Below, piece by piece: positions 12,807 through 24,001 of a DNA stretch of 64,000 nt. Origin of the DNA: Plumapathes pennacea (lineage: Eukaryota > Cnidaria > Anthozoa > Antipatharia > Myriopathidae); assembly GCA_964036295.1 (NCBI GenBank), contig OZ038472.1:6346001-6410000 (forward strand). The letters run 5' to 3'. Position 1 is the first letter of the stretch. Every line of letters starts with the position of its first letter. The notes under the pieces were generated by a model. The model was not told the DNA's origin, searched no databases, and saw only the letters and a program-made list of their open reading frames with translations. The translations under genes were made by a program, and so were the position numbers.

Positions 12807-15800
12807 CTGTGAATATGAAGCAAACCCCACGTTATTGCAATGGCAGCAGTATATGGCATGAATTGGAATAAATTGCAATAAAAATAAAGGCACAACAGAT
12901 GATAACATAGATTCTAAAAAGTATTCATCTGGACTTTCCTGAGTATTGTTTTGGTTTTGCGTTTTAATTTTGATTTTGATTGGCTCAAGCAAGTAATGAA
13001 AAGCTGAAATGAAAACCCACATAGCTAATCAAAGCATGATCAACAATAGTTCTCATTTGTTGTATACTTACAGTTTTTTTGTTTTTTTTTTTTTTTGTTT
13101 GTTTTTGTTTGTTTTGTTTTTTTTTTTGTTTTTAGTTAATAAATTGTAATGATAACTTAAAAGTAAATGAAATTTAGCGATATAATATTGCGTCTTACCG
13201 AGTGAGCTATTCCGGCAGGCTCGACGAACCTTCGATCGTGGACAGGGAGAACAGGACGGCTTGTCTAAACAGAACAGCAAAGCAAGTGTCAATTAGACAT
13301 GGCAGAGCTTCCCGAAGTTTAACGAGATATTGTACGTTGCGTTCAAAAGTCAGCCATGTAGCACTGTTTAGGAAACTAGATACAGTTTGGTTTGCAAGCA
13401 CCCGTATTTTTATCTGTTCTTGCAGTTTTCCTGTTACTTTCGTTCATAGTTTATGGATTAGAAATGCTTTTATTTCTACAAGAATTGATTTTAGAGGCTA
13501 AAACGTGACCCATACTGCTTTTCTTGTCAGCAAATGCACAAGTTTCGAAGATATATAGTTGAAGCTTCGAAGCTGCAAAGATTTTAGCTGATTTTGCCGG
13601 GGTGTATTTAATTTAAATATAGTAAAGACTCCATGAAATCTTCACATTGAGCAAATTTTGAAAAACAAAACTTCATTGGCTGATTAAACAATAGATACAC
13701 AAAATTACTAAATTTGAAAAGCGCGGGAAAGCGACACCACGCGCCATCGCTGCCGGCCTGGAATTGTTTTGAAACTTTACGGCATGGGCAGCAAGAAGAT
13801 ATATACTGGACAAGATACATCGAGCCGACGCTCGCACAAAGAAGAGAGAAGAATATGAAGCGGACAGTGATGCAAGACAGTCGATAAATATTTTGGACAG
13901 CCAAATTAGCCTCACTGATGGACAGTTTTGGCTGCTTCGGCTAATCGACTGAAACTTCGAGCTTCTCCGACAAGATCGTCGTGCAATGTATTCAAAGTAA
14001 GTTTGCTTTATATACTTTATCTCTTGTTGGAATTTATTTGGAACCCTAAGTCACTCTCATTTGTAGGATGTGTTTTGAGACTGTTTGTTTATGGATGAAG
14101 CCGAGAATGTAAAGTTCATTGAACGGCGTGAAAATTGTTGTCAGATATAACTATTCTTTGTTCTATCCTTTGTAATGAGACTATGATTTTGAAATCTTTG
14201 CAAATCTATGTGATTTGTGCAATATAGAATTATTTTCTCGAAAGAATGACACGCTTCACTATGTTGTTACTCTTTGAAAATTTCACTTGTGCGCCGTTTT
14301 TATCACACAAACTAAACTTTTGCTAGTCGTCTCGCAACAAATTTGCGAGATAAACATTTTGCGTATTGCAGCGTTGCGTTGAAAGTTGCCAAAGAATAGT
14401 GTCTAAGGACCTAAGTTATGGTTCTTTACTTTAGTACATTTTCCTTCCTTCCATGGTTTCTTACAATTATATCGTAATTCCAACCAGAGAACCAACATAT
14501 ATGCCGCATCAACACCTGTACCAATGTACTATGTAATTAGAGTGATTTGTACCGTTAGTACGCATCTCTAATTCATACCTGGGCAAGTGTCACTGCATTC
14601 CTTCTTTGTGTGAAAACCATTCCAGCCGCTTGGGTGGCAGCCGCCAGCAATAAACTTCTCGCATTTCTGGGTCGCCACATTAAAGTAGAAGTGTTCGAAA
14701 AACGCTCTGCACGGACTGGTGGGCTTGATCTGACAAGCATTGTCTGTTGGAAACACATACAAAGAGACTATTATTATTTTCGCAAGCTTTAGCTTTCTTG
14801 TGGCAGTTGATATATCAAGTATTCATCAGTTTTCCCTTTACAGAGTTGTATGGTTATTTTTGAATGTAATTGTTACCAAGAATTATAATCAATGACTGCG
14901 CTTAGATTAAGTTCACAACCGCAGCACACATGCGGGTGTGACATGCCGAATTATCCGTCTGAGATGCATAGTTCGTCAGAGACGGATAATCCGTCTAAAT
15001 GTAAATTCGGCTTTTGGACGATTCCCGGTGCATAATCCGTCCGTGCTTGATTCTTCTTGTAGCACGTCTTAAGACGTGCTACCAGACGGATGATTCGTTT
15101 AAGCCAGATAATCCGTCGGGTTATTCATCAAAATTCGTCTCCTGATTTACATCGGTAAGGGCTATCCGTGTGACGAATATATACTCGTCTAGATGGATAA
15201 CTGTTCGTCTCTAGTATACATAGGGCCATTAAATTATGCTGGATTGCGCACGAGAGAGCCGAACAATGTTAGCCGTGTTCTCAGCCGTAAAATATCACGC
15301 TGAAAGGATGGTATCAAAATCAAACAATGTAAAAGCAATATCATTTTAGATACTTCCACTCTTGCTCGCCTGCAGTTAAACGCAGGCAGGATCATGACTC
15401 ACTACAATAGTCTCATTTTGTTCGCGTCTTGTACGTCTAATAGGTGAGAGCCTAGATTGGGGGGGGGGGGGGGGGGGTCTGCATAACACTTAACAGTAAA
15501 AAATTCAGGCCCATAACACTTGACAGTAAACCCCATCTAGGCCCTCATAGGTGGCAGTGCAAGTCAAACGGGCGGTGACAGAACACAGAAAGATTATTGA
15601 GCGTAGAAATGTGAAATGGCTACAAGTTGTGCATTGCTCATATTAAGGTAACATCTTCTTCGTTCTTTACGTTGGTGTTGATTTTAGTTTAAGCCATCGA
15701 TTAAGATAAATCTGTTTCACGTACACTGGCGTTGCCGTCCAATAAAATACCGTGTACTACTTCACTTAAACTTTTTACTCCCAAGCTTAGAAACCAAATT

Positions 15801-18800
15801 GTCCCAACCACTTTAAGAAGATATGTATGAGTGATGTAGTGAGAATTGATAGTTTGATATGTATGAGTGATGTAGTGAGAATTGATAGTTTGATCAGCAT
15901 TCATGCGAACAAGCTGCCAAGTATGTGATATAACTCACGGCTGGTGATAAACTGAAAGTAAGAACATTTAAGTTGATCACTCGATCTTGTCAATGAAAGT
16001 GTACTTTTGTCAGTTTAAAGTAGGATGTAAGGCTCAGTCTTCACAAACCTGGCAGACATCTCCCTGCCTTTACTTTAGTTATAACTTTTGCCTGTCTGCA
16101 GGCTGCCGCCTCCATGTTGCACGTGTTGATGTAGAATTTACCGTCGGAGCCGCACAACGGGCCCAGCGAGGCAGCCGGACAGTCAGCATTAATTTGACAG
16201 GCACATTTGGCACCAGTCGCAATGTCGTGCACGCACTTCTGTCCAAGGGGACACTTGGTGGTTTTACAAGTGTCTGCAGCAGAATAAAACAACAAAACGA
16301 AAACACAGAAACTGCATTTAGCTAAGAGGCTGAGTTTTTCAACATGACTGAATAGTTTCGACCATTTATGGATGATAGAGGGTTTTTGCAAATACGTGGT
16401 CGTGGTTGTGTTCCTCAGTGTCTGTGTTATGGTTGTTCAGCAGTGTTATTATTTTATTATTTTGTTTGTGTACAAGCACAAACAAAATAATAAAAAAATA
16501 ACACTGCTAAACAACCATAACATAAGTATACTTATGCTTGCGTCGTATATACGATGGGTTTAAAATCGCCAGACTTTTCATTGTGATCAAGCAAATTCTC
16601 ATATAAGAAGCCGCCATTTCGTCTTACAAACATAACAATTATCGTTAAAAGGCCCGCTTTATTTGGCGTTTTTAAATTTTATATACGATTGAATCAGAAC
16701 GTGCTCCTTTTACCAATCATGTAATAAAGCCGCTTCTGTGCGCTTGCTGATATTTTGTCCCGCATTACTGAGTTGTTCTTTTACAGAGGGCCTGGTGTGT
16801 CTAAAGTACTGCGATTTGTTATTGTAGTTTCAATCCCTAGCTTTGTTATTCTCTTTGAAAATGGTTTTAGTTCTACATTTTTATTGGTCTTCTTACCGAT
16901 GCATTGGTCTTTACATTCCTTCTTTTCGCGGAAACCATTCCAACCACTCGGGTGGCAGCCACCAGCAATAAACTTCTCGCATTTCTGGGTCGTAACATTG
17001 AAGTAGAAGCGTGGAAAAAACCCTCTGCACGGACTGATGGGCTTGATCTGACAAGCATTGTCTGTTGAAACATAACACTGTGTCACGGATTCATAATGCT
17101 TCTCAATATAGTTCTTGTGGACAATCATAGAAATTAGAACACATTTTAGTGTATATTTCGTCAAATTAGGAAACTTTACAAAAAATTATCTGCACAGACA
17201 TGAATTTGACGGCCAGCAACTTCTCATGCAATTCTTTGGGAACTTTAAAGTACTGCCTTTATCTGTACTGTCAATGCTCGAAATTATGATTCCTACTTAT
17301 TTTTCATGCCCTTTCTATTTCTGGCACTCAAAAAGCCTAAAGTGATGAATTTTCAAGCACGTGGTGAATGTTGGGGTCACGTGACTCCCACCTGCAAAGG
17401 GCACTTTGAGTACCTAGTACAAATATTGAGTGTTTTGGCTTATTTTGAGGTTCAAGAGAATTACAATAAACAGCAAAATCTGCACTTAAATCCATACTTT
17501 TGTGCAATGACCGCTGTCCTCAAAATTAAGATAACCACACGGCTGAAAAACGTATTTCCGCGGTGTCGTAAAAGAATAACGGAATAGACGGCCTTCAACC
17601 AAATATAACATATCATATTAAAACTGCAAAAACTTAATTAGCCCGATTAAACTGGCAACCAGTCTTGTTCTCTCATACTCACGTGGCAGACATGACCCTG
17701 CTTTCACTTGTTCAATATGTCTACTCTCTCTGCATGCCGTTGCTTTCATAATGCAGTGGTTCTTGTATGACTTTCCATCAGAGCCGCACAGAGGACTAGA
17801 CGAGGTAGAACAATCGATGTCTCTGCGACAGACACACTTGGCACCAACCGTAAAATCGTGCGCGCACTTCTGTCCGGGAAGACAATCAATGCGACTGCAT
17901 TTATCTAAAATTAACAAATTGACGTCAGTTTTTTATGTGTCTGTCCTCTTATTGATCATGAAACGCGTCATAACGTTGTCAAAAAGTTGTGGATCCACGA
18001 GGCGCTTCGCCGAGCGACGACGCGGGGAAAACACGCAAGAAAACTGGATTTTGTTCGATTTGACCGAAATGTTGTCAACAACTTTCCCGCTTTCTAATTG
18101 GTCGAGGTTAAAATTCAAGACATTTCATTGGCCAAAAAGTGACAGTTTGACGTGAGCATTTCGCGCGTGCAAAATAAAATTTTGTCAAAGAAGTTGGAAA
18201 GAAATGAAACTAGACGCTTTTCTGCTGCGGTTTTCTCGACAATTTCAAGACAAAGCTCAAGGAAATTCGCCTCTAAACACTTCTGGTTCTCTACTTCAAA
18301 TGCCGAATGTCGCTTTTGCAAGAATTGAGGTAAATTGAAGCTGAATTCACCTTCTTCGTCCAAATCACTGTCGTCAGCACTCGATTTTATGTGTCTGTCC
18401 TCTTATTGATAATGAAAATTAGCCAATCACAAAGCGAGAAACTGACGTGTTATTGTAAAACAAATATTCGAACATTGTGTAAATTACCTATCACCAAGAT
18501 TGGTGTTCATTAAAGGGCCGTCTCAGTCACAGTACTTTGCGCACCGAAAAACATTGATTCGCTACTTTTGGGGGCCTCGAAAGTCGAAAGATGGATCGTT
18601 TAAGGGGAAAGCGAAACGAGTCGTCTAATCAGTGCTACAACGTTTCTTTCTCTTTTCTTTTTTAGTTTGATTTATCACGCTTTTTCTTGTTAGGCACCAA
18701 ATTCAGCCTAAAGGTTCATTACACATTTCTAGATGTAAACAAAAACATTGAATCGGCGAAAAATGCCTCTTTAATGTACCGAGGCTACAGTTGTACTATA

Positions 18801-21800
18801 GTTGTAATATAGTTGTAATATAGTTGTGCCCCCTACCATATACTGTTAATGTCAGTTTGTCATGTAGTGCAAACATGGTCAGAATTTTTGGTCAAGATGC
18901 ATTTCTGTATAAGATCACCCTAAACGGATTTAACTTTTTCACTGTATATATTTTTCTCACTGTTATATACCTGTGTATGTTCAACATGAAAATGCGCAAT
19001 AATAATATAAATAGACAAATAACACATATTAACCAGATACAAAATGAACACTTGGGATTCTTAACAAATTTACGTTAAGTTTATGATATTTGGTTTCTGC
19101 ATATCAAGTCTCCCCAATTAGCACGGGAATTTCATTGCGATTTCTTTGTGTGCTTTCTTAAATTGACGTCAGAATGTACTCATTGAGAGCTTCAGCGGTC
19201 ACATGCATCTTTACCACAGTTCTGGAGTTAGGCTTCTCTTGGATAATTCCAGTTCGATCTCCTTTGGCAGTGAAAGGGTGGAACGCTTTAAGCCCGGCCC
19301 CCAACGATTACTCCCCAACAAAATGTCATGGCAAAGATGTTTAAATGTCCGTCATATGAAGATTTCCTATTTCTCGTGCACCCTCATAGAACACGCAATA
19401 AAGCTGCCATTTCGGCTTACCTTTGCAAATGGGAGGGCTTACATTCCATTTTCCAGACTGCAAGCAGGAAATTTCCGTCTGCCCTTCAATATCATAGCCC
19501 TCATCACAGCCGAACTTTAACACGCTGCCAGCAGTAAAACCATTGCCAATCCTGATCCCGTGCAATGGAGGTGGGGCGTCCTCTTCCTTACAATTGGCGA
19601 CTACTACAAACAAACAAACAAACAAACAAAAACTGAACAATTATTGTTACAAGGCACAGCGTATCCGGCAGTTAACTATTGAAAACGACTGGATCAGACG
19701 GTGATTCTTTTGTCAGCCGTGTAACAAAGTCGCTTCCGCGCGCTCGGTGTTGATAATTTGTCACACATCACCGATTTGTTCTTTCTTTTTAAAGAGGGAT
19801 TGGTTTCTCAAAAGTACTGTGATTTGTTAATGTAGTTTAAATCCCTAGCTTAGTTATTCTCTTTGAAAATGGTTTTAGTTCTACATTTTTATTGGTCTTC
19901 TTACCGATGCATTGGTCTTTACATTCCTTCTTTTCACGGAAACCATTCCAACCACTCGGGTGGCAGCCACCAGCAATAAACTTCTCACATTTCTGGGTCG
20001 TAACATTGAAGTAGAAGCGTGGAAAAAACCCTCTACATGGACTGGTGGGCTTGATCTGACAAGCATTGTCTGTCGAAATACAAAACTGTGTCACGGATTG
20101 ATAATTAATGCTGCTCAACATACAGTTCTAGCAGACGGTCATAGAAATTCAGTAGGACACATGTTAGTTTATTTCGTCAAGCAAACAAGTTAACTTTTAA
20201 AAAATCCATCTGCATGGACAAACTTTTATAATTATTTCGGAACTTTAAAGCGTTACAAGTGTGCAATAACCACTCGCTCAAGAATAAGGTGACCACACGG
20301 CCGTAAAACGTATTTCCGCGGTGTTGAGTAAACTGGCGACTCCACTCTTGTTTCCCTCATACTCACTTGGCAGACATGACCCTGCTTTCACTTGTCCAAT
20401 ATGTCTACTCTCTCTGCATGCTGTTGCTTTCAAAATGCAGTGGTTCTTGTATGACTTTCCATCAGAGCCGCACAGAGGACTAGACGAGGCAGGACAATCG
20501 ATGTCTCTGCGACACACACACTTGGCACCAACCGTAAAATCGTACGCGCACTTCTGTCCGGGAAGACAATCAATGAAACTGCACATATCTGCAACAAACG
20601 ATAGAACCTTTATGTAAAATTCCTATACTCAATAATATAGACCCTTTGCATAATGGCACTACATCATATGCGAAATACATATTAGCCTCTCTTGCGTGCT
20701 CTTACCTTGTTTTTAGCCTGCGTGCAGACGTCTGCACACGTTTTTACGCACATAATAGAAGCTAAATATGTATCTTGCATATGATTAGTGCCATTATGCA
20801 AAGGGATATAGTATCCATTGCCAAAAGGGCCGTCTCAGCCATCTCCAGTCCTTTGCGGGCCGAAATCCTTGATCCGCTTTACTCCCCGCCTCCCCCACCC
20901 CAAAAAGTCGCACACTGTTATTTTCAGGGAGTTATTTTAACTCCAAAAAGGGAGTAAAAAAAAAAGGTACAGAACGACTCCTTTTTTAGAGTAGTTTTCA
21001 CTCCCACTTTTTAACTCCCTTGTGTTTTAATTCCCTTCATTTGTTTTAACTCCAAAACAGGGGTGATATCAACTCCTATTTAGGGAGTTAATTTTTACTC
21101 TCATGAGGGAGTTAAAAAGTGGGAGTGAAAACTACTCTAAAAAAGGAGTCGTTCTGTACCTTTTTTTAACTCCCTTTCTGGAGTTAAAATAACTCCCTGA
21201 AAATAACAGTGCAAGATGGATATATAGCAATTAATTCGATCCGACTTGTTTGAGGAAAATTCCTATACCCAAAACTGGTATCCATCTCAGTCACAGATCA
21301 CTTGAGTGTTTCTTTACACATTTTTGTTTTGCCACAATGGGTCAGGAGAATTGATAGTCTCATCAGCTTTAAAAACCCAAGTAGGGTCACCCGGTCATTC
21401 TCTCCATGCTAAACAACAGACATATTTCGAAGAGGAATTCACCTCGGATTCGGCAGATATTAATGAGCAAGCACTGTATTTGGGGGGGGGGGGGGGGGTG
21501 GGGGGGGGGGGGTTGGGGGGAGGAGGAGGAGATCAAGAAGAGTCGATCAGTTTCAGCATGACGTTACGCATTTGTCGTGAGACAACAGCCTTCCGTTTGT
21601 TCCCAACGTTTGAAAGTTATGAAGCAAGTGACGTGGATTTCTTATAAGATTGATCAATAAGAGATAGATGTGGGTATCATACAGACCTACTAGACAGTTA
21701 AGCTAATCGTTACAGACTGAAAACCGAATAGAATACAGACTGAGCAAAATCTGCCCTCAACGTGAGCTGAAGCATTCGTGTATATATTTGTCATTTAATC

Positions 21801-22024
21801 GTATACACATTGACTGTTTGTTGAAATTCGAAAATTCTCTTCAAAATGCTGCTTAGTTGATTCAATTTTCGGTCACGATTGAGGACAAACTTTTTGAACG
21901 GCACCACTCAGTTTCGACAAGACACATTTCATTGAATGTTGAGGGGTTTCCTACCTTGCGCAGCCGACAGGCTCATGAGAGCAACAACAAGCCCACAAAT
22001 GAGAAGACCTTGAATTATAGCCAT
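12460..22024 (-). CDS. Secreted FS/Kazal-Kunitz-Sushi-NTR multidomain protein, 10 exons (gene A)
   Basis: Exons in transcription order: 21955-22024 (signal peptide), 20367-20588 (FS/Kazal), 19905-20069 (Kunitz), 19421-19600 (Sushi), 17683-17904 (FS/Kazal), 16897-17061 (Kunitz), 16049-16273 (FS/Kazal), 14579-14743 (Kunitz), 13199-13264 (NTR start) and 12460-12806 (NTR, stop). All have clean AG/GT borders. Every internal exon is phase 1-1, so one frame of about 608 residues runs through. FS/Kazal and Kunitz domains are classically serine-protease inhibitors, Sushi and NTR modules bind proteins, and the leader sends the protein outside the cell. The mixture recalls WFIKKN proteins, which combine WAP, FS/Kazal, Ig, two Kunitz and NTR. 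Here there is no WAP or Ig and a Sushi is inserted, so it is a related but different architecture. Individual Kunitz modules also occur in cnidarian venoms, but the NTR tail argues for an extracellular-matrix or signalling role. Function is inferred from domains only. Confidence 0.88.
13199..13264 (-). CDS. Gene A exon 9: short first NTR exon
   Basis: A 66-bp phase 1-1 exon lies between a GTTTAG acceptor and a GTAAGA donor. It encodes 22 residues with three cysteines (C-x2-C pair plus one), matching the Cys-rich start of an NTR/C345C module. The next exon starts with the hydrophobic NTR strand and lacks these cysteines, so this small exon is needed to complete the domain. Confidence 0.72.
14579..14743 (-). 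CDS. Gene A exon 8: Kunitz domain
   Basis: This 165-bp phase 1-1 exon has the six Kunitz cysteines and an Arg-Ala P1-P1' pair. It ends at a GTATGA donor and leads into the NTR exons. Confidence 0.87.
14940..15235. repeat. Cluster of GACGGATAATCCGTC-like motifs
   Basis: Within 300 bases at least eight variants of (T)AATCCGTC or its complement GACGGAT(T/A) occur in both directions. A 24-base perfect palindrome of the GTAGCACGTC/GACGTGCTAC type lies near 15059. It is probably a decayed foldback element in gene A intron 8. Confidence 0.6.
15459..15477. repeat. Poly-G tract
   Basis: Nineteen consecutive G residues lie within an intron of gene A. A similar G-rich tract sits at about 21481-21530. 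Both could form quadruplex structures and are likely assembly-length uncertainties. Confidence 0.8.
15821..15893. repeat. Two tandem copies of a 36-bp unit
   Basis: Two adjacent, nearly exact copies start ATATGTATGAGTGATG. They lie in an intron of gene A. Confidence 0.8.
16049..16273 (-). CDS. Gene A exon 7: follistatin-like/Kazal module, divergent
   Basis: This 225-bp phase 1-1 exon has the same cysteine layout as the other FS/Kazal exons but quite different sequence between cysteines and one extra residue before the PLCGSDGK core. It is probably the oldest of the three copies in this gene. Confidence 0.87.
16426..16521. repeat. AT-rich perfect-type hairpin
   Basis: Arms of about 45 bases, beginning GTTATGGTTG and ending CAACCATAAC, flank a six-base loop (TACAAG). 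It sits between exons 6 and 7 of gene A and would form a very long stem in RNA. It resembles a small foldback MITE. Confidence 0.75.
16897..17061 (-). CDS. Gene A exon 6: Kunitz domain
   Basis: This Kunitz exon is nearly identical to that at 19905-20069, including about 100 bases of downstream intron (17/19 kb paralogy). All six cysteines are present and P1 is Arg-Gly. Confidence 0.88.
17683..17904 (-). CDS. Gene A exon 5: follistatin-like/Kazal module
   Basis: This 222-bp phase 1-1 exon matches the exon at 20367-20588 closely in coding and flanking intron sequence. It retains the GSDGKSYKNHC core. The presumptive P1 residue is Thr. Confidence 0.88.
17928..18415. repeat. Dispersed repeat with ~30-bp flanking direct repeats
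   Basis: The string TTTTATGTGTCTGTCCTCTT plus about ten more bases occurs at 17931 and again near 18386. The bases between include an inverted portion and no coding frame. It looks like a transposon copy in gene A intron 4, but its class is not recognised. Confidence 0.45.
19421..19600 (-). CDS. Gene A exon 4: Sushi/CCP domain
   Basis: This 180-bp phase 1-1 exon encodes about 60 residues with four cysteines and the CCP pattern: Cys, hydrophobic region, F-x-C, a G-Y motif, then C-L...G-x-W...P-x-C. It is a protein-binding module found in complement factors and matrix proteins. It lies between two FS/Kazal-Kunitz pairs and has no counterpart in the unit at 23.8-29.4 kb. Confidence 0.85.
19905..20069 (-). 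CDS. Gene A exon 3: Kunitz domain
   Basis: This 165-bp phase 1-1 exon holds six cysteines in Kunitz order with spacings of 7, 15, 7, 13 and 3; the BPTI spacings are 8, 15, 7, 12 and 3. The FYFN core and the GGC turn are present. The residue after Cys2 (P1) is Arg followed by Gly, predicting trypsin-like targets. Confidence 0.88.
20367..20588 (-). CDS. Gene A exon 2: follistatin-like/Kazal module
   Basis: This 222-bp phase 1-1 exon carries a short Cys-rich follistatin N-lobe (C-P-G-Q-K-C pattern) and then a Kazal core with the family signature PLCGSDGKSYKNHC. Ten cysteines are spaced as in FS domains. The residue two after Kazal Cys2, the usual P1 site, is Ala, which is not typical of a trypsin inhibitor. 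It is nearly a duplicate of the exon at 17683-17904. Confidence 0.88.
20642..20805. mobile_element. 164-bp MITE in gene A
   Basis: Terminal inverted repeats CCCTTTGCATAATGGCAC / GTGCCATTATGCAAAGGG are flanked by ATATAGA on the left and ATATAGT on the right. That is a target duplication with one mismatch and suggests a hAT-like mobiliser. It lies in intron 1. Confidence 0.75.
20913..21211. mobile_element. Palindromic ~300-bp foldback element
   Basis: The two ends read CACTGTTATTTTCAGGGAGT and its complement. Most of the 300 bases pair with each other in units built around GGGAGTTAAAA / TTTTAACTCCC. There is no coding potential. It lies in gene A intron 1. Confidence 0.8.
21955..22024 (-). CDS. 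Gene A exon 1: signal peptide
   Basis: The ATG is at 22024-22022 and is followed by 23 codons: a short polar start, a hydrophobic core rich in Leu, Val, Ile and Ala, and a small-residue end (Ser-Ala-Ala-Gln) typical of signal-peptidase sites. It ends phase 1 at a GTAGG donor. It is almost identical in layout to the exon at 29369-29447. Confidence 0.88.
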
Positions 22025-22360
22025 GGTGTACTCTCTCATTCAGACAAACTATTTGAACTGCGTGGCAAGCGCTGAAACGAGTGTTCATATAGCGCAGGTA
22101 CGCAGTAATCAGATACAACCGAAACCGACACGAAAACGGATGTGCTGAGATCCACCACAAGAACTGTCACGTTTTTTAAATTCTTTACGGTGGCTGGAGA
22201 TTTTGAACTTAAATTTCTTTACACCAGCAGAGAAAACATCTGGTTTGTGAAGCGAGAAAACAGTGCCTCAGCTAATCAATTGTTAACTTCCCTATAGCCG
22301 TTTCCTTACGGTGACCTTGTTGAACTCCTTTCAACTTAAACTCATAAAGGGCGGTTTTTC
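22025..22360 (-). promoter_or_regulatory. Upstream region of gene A, homologous to that of unit B
   Basis: The bases upstream of the gene A start codon match those upstream of the start codon at 29447 (29448-29765) over about 300 bases with small gaps. Shared blocks include GAACTGCGTGGCAAGC, AAAACGGATGTGCTGA and CACCACAAGAACTGTCA. Conservation between duplicated units suggests the promoter and 5' UTR were copied with the leader exon. No clear TATA box was found. Confidence 0.6.
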
Positions 22361-23836
22361 TTTTCAAATCGTTTGTTCCCCCCCCGGCGTTTTGTTGTAT
22401 GATCCATGAGCCTAAACAACACAGCCAGTCAGAACGTTCCGGAATAATAACGATAGTGGATAAAGATAGTGGAAGACTGACAAGGAACCTGAGTATGGAA
22501 CATATTTCTGTTTAGTCCCACCGTATAACCTTACTTGTAACCAAAGACGGAGCGGAGCACAGGGTCCAGCGAACATACGACAGTTTAATACACTGTGCGT
22601 CCTTCGATGCTTCAACGTCACACTGTACAGTAGGGCGCGTTTGTTTTGGACTGTATTTCGGAATACAAATAAATGGCCGGAATAGACAGTTAGATTTTCA
22701 TTAACATAATTGAGCGGGCACAGGGTAAAACGAACATACAGCTTCCTGTGCGTGCCTCTTTGATGAGTCAACGTCACACTGTAATGGGGCACGCGTTTGT
22801 TCGAAACTATGATTCCGGAATAGAAATACTCGGAATATTCCGGAATAGATAGTTCATTTCCCAAACGAACGTTTAAATTTCGGCCGAATGTATACTTTAT
22901 TCCGGTCAAGAACGAATGCGCGCTGCACTGTACAGTGTGTCGTCGACTCATGAACAGGTGTGAGATGTCGTATGTCCCCTATACCCTGTAATCGCTCAGT
23001 CTTTGATTATAGTAAGACTATTTCGATTTCGGGTTCTTTCCTTGTTAGTAGTTCTCCTTTTCCTCTCCACGCGCTTGTAACATATGACGGATCAATGATA
23101 CTGCGTTAACTGTTATTCCGGCCGAACATTCTGGTTATGCTACCTACCGGAAATGGAAGTTAGCGACTCAAACGAACGCGTTTTCATATAATATTCCGGA
23201 ATAGTCCCAAACGAACGTGCCATAGTAAGATACCTTTTTTAAATATGTTGCAGAGCACCTCAACACTAACTGAAGAAGCTGGCACTACTCGCTGTATGCA
23301 AACGAAAGCCTTTAAAATGTCTCATTAAGTGTCCTGTTTATACCTAAATGAGGTATATTATAAATGCGTTAATCAGAATAATATTACAACTTTACAGAAT
23401 AGATTTTAAGTCATTCTATAACATCACTGATCCAAACCAGTTCTTTATACAATCACTTTTATTCGTCCTCAATAAAACATCCCTAGAGAGTACAGTATGT
23501 GTTCTACATTGCCGGTGAAAATTAATTCTACTAAATAGCCTCAGTCATACTAAACATACAAATATACTGTGACTAGAACTATTGAAGACATTGCCAGTGA
23601 CAAGGCCTTTAAACAGCAACTAGTACGACGGATTTAAATTAAAACAGTGAACTCAATTTAAGAGTTCTAAGACGTTCTTGACTCAGCAACCAAAGGAAAA
23701 GAAACCATGGTTTATGCCAAAGCATGATCACTACCAAGGCCCTGGCCCTACAAGATAATGCAATATTAGTAACTTGTTTACTCATAAATGATAGCAAATG
23801 CTAACCTAAATTCTTTGTTTGTACTGGTCTTCTTAC
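22361..23836. repeat. Degenerate MITE cluster between unit B and gene A
   Basis: The stretch is dominated by GGGCGCGTTTGTT, TTCCGGAATAG and AAACGAACG motifs in both directions. These resemble the 8791-8988 element. Two tandem diverged copies of about 160 bp lie at about 22552-22670 and 22712-22822. No terminal exon for unit B and no Kunitz, Kazal or NTR signature was seen here. The rest, 23226-23836, shows nothing recognisable. Confidence 0.55.
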
Positions 23837-24001
23837 CGATACATCGGTCATTGCATTCTTTCTTTGTGTGAAAACCATTCCAGCCGCTTGGGTGACAGCC
23901 ACCAGCGATAAACTCCTCGCATTTCTGGGTCATCACATTAAAGTAGAAGCGTGGAAAAAACGCCATGCACGAACTGGTAGGCTTGATCTGACAAGCATTG
24001 T
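23837..24001 (-). CDS. Unit B exon 5: Kunitz domain, P1 Met
   Basis: This 165-bp exon has six cysteines and Met-Ala at P1-P1'. It ends phase 1 at a normal donor, but no following exon belonging to unit B was found. Confidence 0.83.

Noticed and set aside
22412-22951. 179-codon minus-strand open frame
   Set aside because: It spans two diverged tandem copies of MITE-like sequence; the peptide repeats simply follow the DNA repeat and there is no domain or splice context.
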